This document shows, one piece after another, positions 58,460 to 64,000 of a DNA stretch of 64,000 nucleotides; the stretch's first letter is position 1; the number at the start of each line of letters is the position of its first letter. A program made the position numbers and the translations under genes. Where the stretch lies: positions 2,777,001 to 2,841,000 of the forward strand of contig NZ_CP012382.1 of the NCBI RefSeq assembly GCF_001267885.1, in the 5' to 3' direction. The notes below the pieces were generated by a model. That model had not been told where the DNA came from. It saw only the letters and a program-made list of their open reading frames with translations, and ran no database searches. This stretch comes from Streptomyces ambofaciens ATCC 23877. GTDB taxonomy: Bacteria > Actinomycetota > Actinomycetes > Streptomycetales > Streptomycetaceae.

Positions 58460-58984
58460 ATGAGTGAGCGCCCCCAGCAGCGGACCGAGCGGCCCCGGGA
58501 CCCGGTCGACGCGATCATCGACCAGTGGGCGGAGGTCCGGCCGGATCTCGACACCGCGGCGATGGAGGTCTTCGGCCGGATCAACCGGCTCTCCCGCGCG
58601 ATCAGCGACCGGATGGAGAAGGCCTACGCGCGCTTCGGCATCGCCCGCGGGGAGTTCGACGTCCTCGCGACCCTGCGCCGCTCCGGCGAGCCGTACGCGC
58701 TCTCGCCCCGGCAGCTCTCGGCGACCCTGATGCTCACCACCGGCGGCATGACGGGCCGCCTCGACAAGCTGGAACGGGCCGGGCTGCTGTACCGCTCCCC
58801 CGACCCGCACGACCGCCGGGCCCTGCGGGTCACCCTCACCGACGAGGGTCTGCGCCTGGTGGACGAGGCGGTCGGCGCGGGGCTCGCCGTCCAGACCGAG
58901 GCGCTGTCCGCGGCCCTCGACGCCGGACGGACCGGGCAACTGGCCGACCTGCTGCGCGATCTGCTGGCCGCCACGGAGCGGTAG
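58460..58984 (+). CDS. MarR-family transcriptional regulator
   Basis: A 174-aa winged-helix repressor from ATG 58460. The DNA-binding region includes ALSPRQLSATLMLTTGGMTG for the recognition helix and the wing DPHDRRALRVTLTDEGLRLV. It is divergent from the EamA transporter cluster with the palindrome between. It probably represses the exporter genes and itself until a ligand binds. It ends at a long hairpin. Confidence 0.93.
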   Translation: MSERPQQRTERPRDPVDAIIDQWAEVRPDLDTAAMEVFGRINRLSRAISDRMEKAYARFGIARGEFDVLATLRRSGEPYALSPRQLSATLMLTTGGMTGRLDKLERAGLLYRSPDPHDRRALRVTLTDEGLRLVDEAVGAGLAVQTEALSAALDAGRTGQLADLLRDLLAATER

Positions 58985-58999
58985 CCCGCCCCACGCACG

Positions 59000-59055
59000 C
59001 CGAGGGCGCCGGCCCCGCGCACACGGCGTGCGAACGGTGGGGCCGGCGCCCTCGG
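59000..59055. terminator. Bidirectional terminator between marR and the small membrane gene
   Basis: A perfect 17-bp stem (ccgagggcgccggcccc and its complement) with an inner cgcac/gtgcg hairpin lies between convergent stops. Confidence 0.9.
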
Positions 59056-59075
59056 TGAAGAAGGTGCGGTGGCGG

Positions 59076-59357
59076 TCAGGCCTTGGCGTCGGCCTTGGGC
59101 CGGGTCTTGATGTTGCGGGAGGTCACGCGGTGCTCCTCCTTGGACCTGTCCAGCACCATCACCAGTCCGGCGATGATCGCGAACAGCGCGATGGGGGCCA
59201 GGACGTAGAGACCCAGCGTCTCGACGACGCTCAGGCCGGTGCCGGGGTCGTCGCCGTCGTCGCGGGTCAGCGCGAGCGCGGGGGACGACATGAGCAGCAT
59301 CATCAGCGTCGTACCGGCTGCCAGGGCGCCGGCGCGCAGGGCGTTCTTCTTGTCCAC
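59076..59357 (-). CDS. Small membrane protein, function unknown
   Basis: A 93-aa protein from GTG 59357 (MDKKNALRAGALAAGTTLMM). A signal-like first hydrophobic segment ends near ALALTRDD, a short acidic outside loop follows, a second membrane helix is LYVLAPIALFAIIAGLVMVL, and a basic cytoplasmic tail (RSKEEHRVTSRNIKTRPK) ends it. Such two-segment proteins are widespread in Streptomyces. It is 72 bp after malQ in the same direction and could be co-transcribed. Confidence 0.78.
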   Translation of the reverse strand: MDKKNALRAGALAAGTTLMMLLMSSPALALTRDDGDDPGTGLSVVETLGLYVLAPIALFAIIAGLVMVLDRSKEEHRVTSRNIKTRPKADAKA

Positions 59358-59429
59358 GGTGCAAAGTTAGCGAACGGCCGCCGGGGGCGCGCGCCCGGGG
59401 TGCCCGTACGGGGCCGCGGGGCGCGCCGC

Positions 59430-61532
59430 TCAGCCGCCCGCACGGTCCCGCACCACGTCGATCAGCGCGTGCAGCCGGGGGGAGGCGGCCAGATCCTCCA
59501 GGGTCACGGGGCGCCCCTCGGCGTCGGCGACCGGCAGCCGCCAGTTCGGGTACTGGTCCCAGGTGCCGGGCAGGTTCTGCGGGCGGCGGTCGCCGACGGC
59601 GTCCGGGAGCCAGATGCCGGCCATCCGGGCGGGGGTGCGCAGCAGGAAGCGGTGGACGGCCTGGATGCCGGCCTCCTCCGAGGGGCCCCCGGTGTCACCG
59701 CCGGTGCCGTGCAGCAGGCCGAGCCGGGCCAGGACGTCCAGCCACTCGGCCGTGTCCGCCGCCGCCTCGGCCCGCTCCTCCTCCAGCGGGCGGGTGAGGA
59801 GGCCGAGGCGGTCGCGGAGTTCGACGTGTTCGCCGGTGAGGCGGGCGGCGGTGGAGGGCAGGTCGTGGGTGGTGGCGGTGGCCAGGCAGTCGGCACGCCA
59901 CCGCTCGGGCGGCAGGGGCCGGCCGTCGCCCGCCCAGTCCCGCTCGAACCAGAGCACCGAGGTCCCGAGCACCCCGCGCTCGCGCAGCGCCTCGCGCACA
60001 CCGGGTTCCACGGTGCCCAGGTCCTCGCCGATGACCACGGCGCCGGCCCGGCCGGCCTCCAGGACGAGGACGGCGAGCATGGCCTCGGCGTCGTAGCGGA
60101 CGTAGGTGCCCTCGGTGGGCGGGTGGCCCTCGGGGACCCACCAGAGCCGGAACAGGCCCATGACGTGGTCGATGCGCAGGGCGCCGGCGTAGCGGAACAG
60201 GCCCCGCAGCAGCCGCCGGAAGGGCGCGTAGCCGGATTCGGCCAGGCGGTCGGGGCGCCAGGGCGGCAGGCCCCAGTCCTGGCCGCGGGCGTTGAAGGCG
60301 TCGGGCGGTGCGCCCACCGACATGCCGGCGGCGAAGTACTCCTGCTGGGCCCAGGAGTCGGCGCCGCGCGGGTGCACGCCCACGGCGAGGTCGTGGACGA
60401 TCCCGACCGGCATGCCGGCCTCGCGGGCCGCGTGCTGGGCGGCGGTGAGCTGGGTGTCGGTGAGCCAGGTGAGACGGGAGTGGAAGTCGACGCGGTCCCT
60501 CAGCTCGGTGCGGGCCCGGTCGGTGTCGGCCGAACGGGGGTCGCGCAGCCCCTCGGGCCACCGCTGCCAGTCGGAGCCGTGGACCTCGGCGAGCGCGCAC
60601 CAGGTGGCGTGGTCCTCCAGGGCGGTGCCCTGTTCGGCGAGGTAGTCGCAGTAGGCGGCCCGGCGGCCGGGGCCGAGGGGGACCTCCAGGAGCAGCTCCG
60701 CGGCCTCGCGCTTGAGCTCCCAGACGGCGTCCCGGTCGATCAGGGCGCCTTTCTCCAGTACGGCCTCGCGCAGCCGTCCGGCCCGCTCCCGCAGGACGCC
60801 GAGGCGCTCGCGGTCGGTGACGTACGCGAACTCGGGCACGTCCTCGATCCGCAGGTGGACGGGGTCGGGGAAGCGGCGCGAGGAGGGCCGGTACGGGGAC
60901 GGGTCGGTGGGGGCGCCGGGTACGGCCGCGTGCAGCGGGTTGACCTGGACGAACCCGGCGCCGAGGGCGCGCCCGGCCCAGGCGGCCAGTTCGGCGAGGT
61001 CGCCGAGGTCGCCCATGCCCCAGGAGCGGCGGGAGAGCAGGGAGTAGAGCTGGACGAGGAGGCCGTAGGAGCGCGCGGCGGGGACCGGCAGCCGGGCGGG
61101 CGCGACGATCAGGTGGGCGCCGGCGGTCCGGCCGTCGGGCGCGGTGGCGGTCAGCCGGTGGACGCCGGGCGGCAGCCGATCGGCGTCGGCGCGGGTCTCG
61201 CCCGCCTCGGTCTCGACGCGCAGCCGGGTGCCCGCGGGCAGCGCGGCCAGGGCGGCCGGGGTGCCGCCGTCGCTCCAGGCGACCACGGTGGGCGGCAGCA
61301 GGCGCTCGCGCAGCTCGGCGTCACGGGCGGCGAGCGCGGCCCGTACGGCCCCCGGGGTGCTCGCGTCCACACCGAGGGCGGCCAGCGCCAGGATGACGGC
61401 GGTGGCCGAGGCCGCGACGGTGCGGTCCGGGGACGGGCTGTAGGAGGTGGCGACGCCGTGCAGGGCGGCGAGCCGGGTCAGATCCTCGGGAAGGTCCTCG
61501 GCGGGGGGCTCGGCCGGCCGGGCTGCTGGCAT
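59430..61532 (-). CDS. malQ: 4-alpha-glucanotransferase (amylomaltase, GH77)
   Basis: A 700-aa enzyme that disproportionates maltodextrins. It starts at ATG 61532 with AGAGG upstream. The N-terminal 150 residues are the extra domain found in actinobacterial MalQ. GH77 motifs are GDLGDLAELAAWAGRALGAG, the nucleophile region ALRIDHVMGLFRLWWVPEG, the acid/base region VVIGEDLGTVEPGVREAL and TATTHDLPS. It follows a small Pro/Ser/Glu-rich ORF by only 9 nt, so translation may be coupled. Confidence 0.95.
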   Translation of the reverse strand: MPAARPAEPPAEDLPEDLTRLAALHGVATSYSPSPDRTVAASATAVILALAALGVDASTPGAVRAALAARDAELRERLLPPTVVAWSDGGTPAALAALPAGTRLRVETEAGETRADADRLPPGVHRLTATAPDGRTAGAHLIVAPARLPVPAARSYGLLVQLYSLLSRRSWGMGDLGDLAELAAWAGRALGAGFVQVNPLHAAVPGAPTDPSPYRPSSRRFPDPVHLRIEDVPEFAYVTDRERLGVLRERAGRLREAVLEKGALIDRDAVWELKREAAELLLEVPLGPGRRAAYCDYLAEQGTALEDHATWCALAEVHGSDWQRWPEGLRDPRSADTDRARTELRDRVDFHSRLTWLTDTQLTAAQHAAREAGMPVGIVHDLAVGVHPRGADSWAQQEYFAAGMSVGAPPDAFNARGQDWGLPPWRPDRLAESGYAPFRRLLRGLFRYAGALRIDHVMGLFRLWWVPEGHPPTEGTYVRYDAEAMLAVLVLEAGRAGAVVIGEDLGTVEPGVREALRERGVLGTSVLWFERDWAGDGRPLPPERWRADCLATATTHDLPSTAARLTGEHVELRDRLGLLTRPLEEERAEAAADTAEWLDVLARLGLLHGTGGDTGGPSEEAGIQAVHRFLLRTPARMAGIWLPDAVGDRRPQNLPGTWDQYPNWRLPVADAEGRPVTLEDLAASPRLHALIDVVRDRAGG

Positions 61533-61541
61533 CGATGACCT

Positions 61542-61847
61542 CTATGACCTCGTGGGTTCCGGGACGGCGAAGGAGGGGCCGCCCTGCTCCGGCACGTCCG
61601 CCGTGAGTTCGGGCGAGGACTCGCTGGTCAGGGGCACGGCGTCGGCGAACGGGGACTCGCTGGTCAGGGGCTCGGCGTCGGGCAGCGGCGGTTCGCTGGT
61701 GAGGGGGGTCTCGGCGCAGCTGCCGGTGGCGCCGAAGACGCAGTAGTGCGGGGTGTCGGAGGCGGCGGAGGGCTCCGCCCAGGGAGTGGACGGCTCCGCC
61801 ACGGGTTTGGACGGGGCCGGGAGCAGAAGCGGTGCCAGTGCAACCAC
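61542..61847 (-). CDS. Small Pro/Ser/Glu-rich protein with PLTSE repeats, function unknown
   Basis: A 101-aa protein from GTG 61847, supported by a well-spaced AAGGAG (AAGGAGAACCCC-GTG) and by a stop 9 nt before the malQ start. It begins with a short hydrophobic MVALAPLLLPAPS, then a Pro/Ala/Glu region, the short HYCVFGATGSCAE with two cysteines, and three repeats of about 12 residues: AETPLTSEPPLPD, AEPLTSESPFAD and AVPLTSESSPEL. No family is recognised. It could be a surface or secreted peptide, a structured precursor, or a leader for malQ translation. The frame is open upstream, but that part overlaps low-complexity, unlikely sequence. Confidence 0.6.
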   Translation of the reverse strand: MVALAPLLLPAPSKPVAEPSTPWAEPSAASDTPHYCVFGATGSCAETPLTSEPPLPDAEPLTSESPFADAVPLTSESSPELTADVPEQGGPSFAVPEPTRS

Positions 61848-62180
61848 GGGGTTCTCCTTCGGTCGAGCGGTGTCGGGCCTCGGCGGGCTCTGCCGAGCAC
61901 GCCTTCGGCGGGTTACGGCAGCCCTACCCAGTCCGCGCGAGGACAGACGCCTCCATACCGACAACGTGCTCCTGGTCACATCGCACCCCCAGGAAATCTT
62001 CTCGAATGTATGTAAAACACCCACCTAACCCATTCGGGGACCACCCAAACCGGTCGCGAGAGCGAGCGTCGTTGACACGTTCACCACACGGATGGTGGGC
62101 TCGCCCGTGACACACACGTGACCCGGACGTGACCCAGGCGGACGCGGACGCCGGGCGACGACCGGGAGGGGCCCGTACCC
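61848..62180. other. Divergent control region of the malQ unit and the GH84 gene
   Basis: No gene in these 333 bp. The part at 61990-62060 is less GC-rich. The direct repeat acgtgaccc occurs at 62116-62124 and 62127-62135, 46-65 bp before the GTG of the GH84 gene. I saw no DasR-like or MalR-like operator by eye. Confidence 0.5.
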
Positions 62181-64000
62181 GTGCAGCCTCGGCACAGGAT
62201 GAGGGCGGCCGCCCTCGCGATCACCGTCCTGGCCGGAACTCCGGTCACCACGGGCGCCCTGGGGCCCGCTGCCGCCGCCCTCGCCGCTCCGGCGCCGGGC
62301 GCGGACACGGTGTCCTCCGGCGGGGACGGGGGCGCCGGGGTCGCGGTCTGGCCGCGCCCGCAGTCGCTGCGGTCGGACGGCGCCCGGGTCCCGGTCACCG
62401 ACGTGGTCGCGCTGACCGCCGACGCCGAGGCGGACCCGTACGCCCTGGAAGCGCTGCGCGCGCTGCTGGGGCGGGCCGGAGCGCGCCGGATCGACACCCT
62501 CACGGCCGGGGAGCGGCCTCCCGCGGGGGCCCTCGTGGTGCGCGCGACGACGGAGGAGGCCCGGCCGGACTCCCGGCACGGGCTGCCCTCGGGCGGCTAC
62601 CGCCTGTCCGTCGCCCGAGGCGCCGTCTCCCTCGCGGGCGTCGGTCCGGACGGCCTGTTCCACGCCGTGCAGACACTGCGCCAGCTGGCCCGGCCCGACG
62701 AGGGGACGCTGACGGCGGCCCAGGTGCGGGACTGGCCCGGCACCGCCGTGCGCGGTGTCGCGGAGGGCTTCTACGGCACCCCGTGGACGCACCGGGAGCG
62801 GCTGGCGCAGCTGGACTTCCTGGGCCGCACCAAGCAGAACCGCTACCTCTACGCCCCCGGCGACGACCCCTACCGCCAGGCCCGCTGGCGCGAGCCCTAC
62901 CCGGACCGGCAGCGGGCGCGGTTCCGGGAGCTGGCGGAGCGGGCCCGCTCCCACCACGTCACGCTCGCCTGGGCGGTGTCGCCGGGCCAGGCCATGTGCT
63001 TCTCCTCGGACGCGGACGTACGGGCGCTCACGCGCAAGCTGGACGACATGCGGGAGTCGGGGTTCCGGGCCTTCCAGCTCCAGTTCCAGGACGTCAGCTA
63101 CAGCGAGTGGAACTGCGGGGCGGACGCGGAGCGGTTCGGGTCGGGGCCCGGGGCGGCGGCGCGGGCGCAGGCCCACGTGGCGAACGCGGTGGCCCGGCAC
63201 CTGGCCGGCCGCGGACCGGCCGGCGCCGCCGAGCTGACGGTGATGCCGACCGAGTACTACCAGGACGGGCCGACCGAGTACCGCAGGGCGCTGGCGGACG
63301 CCCTGGACGACGGCGTCCGGGTGGCGTGGACGGGCGTGGGCGTGGTGCCCCGGACCATCACGGGCCGCGAACTGGCGGAGGCGCGGGGGGTGTTCGGGCG
63401 CCCGCTGGTCACCGTGGACAACTACCCGGTCAACGACTACGCCCCGGACCGGCTCTTCCTCGGCCCGTACCAGGGCCGGGAACCGGCGGTCGCCACCGGC
63501 TCGGCGGCGCTGCTCGCCAACGCGATGGAACAGCCCCGGGCGTCCCGCATCCCCTTGTTCACCAGCGCTGACTACGCCTGGAACCCGCGCGCCTACCGGC
63601 CCGAGGAGTCCTGGCGGGCCGCGATCGACGACCTCGCGGGCGGGGACGGCCGCAGCGAGGAGGCGCTCGCGGCGCTCGCCGGCAACGACGCGTCCTCGGT
63701 CCTCGGCACGGAGGAGTCGGCGTATCTGCGCCCGCTGATCGAGGCGTTCTGGGACGAGCGCCCCACGGGCCCCGGCACGGCGGCGGCGCGACTGCGCGAG
63801 GAGTTCGGCGTCCTGCGCGAGCTGCCGGACCGGCTGCCCGGCGCCGGGCGCTCCCACGGCCTGGCCGCCGAGGTCGCCCCCTGGGCCGACCGGCTGGCTC
63901 GCTACGGCCGGGCGGGGACGGCCGCGCTCGACATGCTGCGGGCCCAGCACGCCGGCGATCCGGCGGCGGCCTGGACGGCGTACCGGGACCTGGCCGCCCA
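62181..64000 (+). CDS. Secreted GH84-type beta-N-acetylglucosaminidase, 3' end cut by window edge
   Basis: 606 codons are visible from GTG 62181 (GGAGGGG 10 nt upstream); ATG 62199 is an in-frame alternative. A signal peptide precedes AAAALAAPAP. The first 140 residues match the GH20b-like N-terminal domain (VAVWPRPQSLR... GPDGLFHAVQTLRQL). The catalytic NAGidase (PF07555) domain starts at VRGVAEGFYGTPWTHRERLAQLDFLG and includes NRYLYAPGDDPYRQARWREPYP. Where GH84 enzymes have the Asp-Asp catalytic pair, this protein has Gln303-Asp304 (FQLQFQDVSYSEWNC). It should act on GlcNAc-containing polymers such as hyaluronan-like or chitin-derived material outside the cell, if active. Confidence 0.88.
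   Translation, partial: MQPRHRMRAAALAITVLAGTPVTTGALGPAAAALAAPAPGADTVSSGGDGGAGVAVWPRPQSLRSDGARVPVTDVVALTADAEADPYALEALRALLGRAGARRIDTLTAGERPPAGALVVRATTEEARPDSRHGLPSGGYRLSVARGAVSLAGVGPDGLFHAVQTLRQLARPDEGTLTAAQVRDWPGTAVRGVAEGFYGTPWTHRERLAQLDFLGRTKQNRYLYAPGDDPYRQARWREPYPDRQRARFRELAERARSHHVTLAWAVSPGQAMCFSSDADVRALTRKLDDMRESGFRAFQLQFQDVSYSEWNCGADAERFGSGPGAAARAQAHVANAVARHLAGRGPAGAAELTVMPTEYYQDGPTEYRRALADALDDGVRVAWTGVGVVPRTITGRELAEARGVFGRPLVTVDNYPVNDYAPDRLFLGPYQGREPAVATGSAALLANAMEQPRASRIPLFTSADYAWNPRAYRPEESWRAAIDDLAGGDGRSEEALAALAGNDASSVLGTEESAYLRPLIEAFWDERPTGPGTAAARLREEFGVLRELPDRLPGAGRSHGLAAEVAPWADRLARYGRAGTAALDMLRAQHAGDPAAAWTAYRDLAA

Noticed and set aside
61542..62024. A longer 160-aa version of the small gene before malQ
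   Set aside because: The extra N-terminus has no ribosome site and is Arg-rich; the GTG at 61847 has AAGGAG.
62129..63571. A 480-codon plus-strand frame overlapping the GH84 gene
   Set aside because: It is the neighbouring frame, all Gly/Arg/Ala/Pro; the GH84 frame carries the NAGidase motifs and a signal peptide.

Overview
The window is a stretch of a Streptomyces chromosome. By eye the DNA is well above 70% G+C, GTG starts are common, intergenic hairpins mostly lack U-tracts, and the gene set is typical of the genus (MreBCD/RodA/PBP2, paired ClpP1/ClpP2, mycothiol-type DsbA protein, Fe-type SodF with a Nur box, Methyltransf_19). From memory the order resembles the S. coelicolor region around SCO2599 to SCO2650, read on the opposite strand. 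That comparison was not computed, and the species is not identified. It is mostly conserved core chromosome; I saw no IS element, prophage, integrase, CRISPR array or rRNA.

Region 1 (1-27.5 kb, almost all minus strand). Reading leftwards from 27.5 kb: trigger factor (tig), clpP1-clpP2 and clpX (protein quality control). After a small secreted protein and a plus-strand membrane protein come valS, folC with a DUF4233 membrane protein, ndk, and the elongation cluster mreB-mreC-mreD-PBP2-RodA. Then a TIGR03960 radical-SAM protein, a secreted trypsin-fold protein with FG-GAP repeats that lacks catalytic Ser and His, a membrane protein built of VLxPVG repeats, the TIGR03936/DUF2344 partner of the radical-SAM protein, and a 3'-truncated RNase E/G gene.

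Region 2 (27.6-41.7 kb, mixed strands). Two divergent tRNA genes (Pro-UGG and Gly-UCC), a small membrane protein, a 660-bp gene-free gap, an acyltransferase, an alarmone-hydrolase-like HD protein behind a membrane PP2C phosphatase, an Eis-like acetyltransferase, Nei, RpiB, two paralogous amino-acid permeases flanking bioY, sodF with a Nur box, a SAM methyltransferase, a small zinc ribbon and a mycothiol-type DsbA protein with a CPWA active site.

Region 3 (41.8-55.2 kb, mainly plus). Two 859-aa aminopeptidase N paralogues flank an AbiEi/DUF559-like protein, a large secreted subtilase, a sigma/membrane-protein pair on the minus strand, asd and a DUF1203 gene. Secretion and peptide turnover dominate.

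Region 4 (55.4-64 kb). A MarR gene diverges from an EamA-EamA-LysR run, with a perfect 15-bp-arm palindrome between them. Next come a small membrane protein, malQ preceded by a tightly coupled small Pro/Ser/Glu-rich repeat protein, and a divergent secreted GH84-type enzyme truncated by the window edge.

No obviously new multi-gene defence or biosynthetic system was found. The best leads are the pseudo-protease/repeat membrane pair, the four-cysteine secreted peptide, the PLTSE-repeat small protein before malQ, the HD/PP2C pair, and the altered catalytic residues in the GH84 and DsbA proteins.
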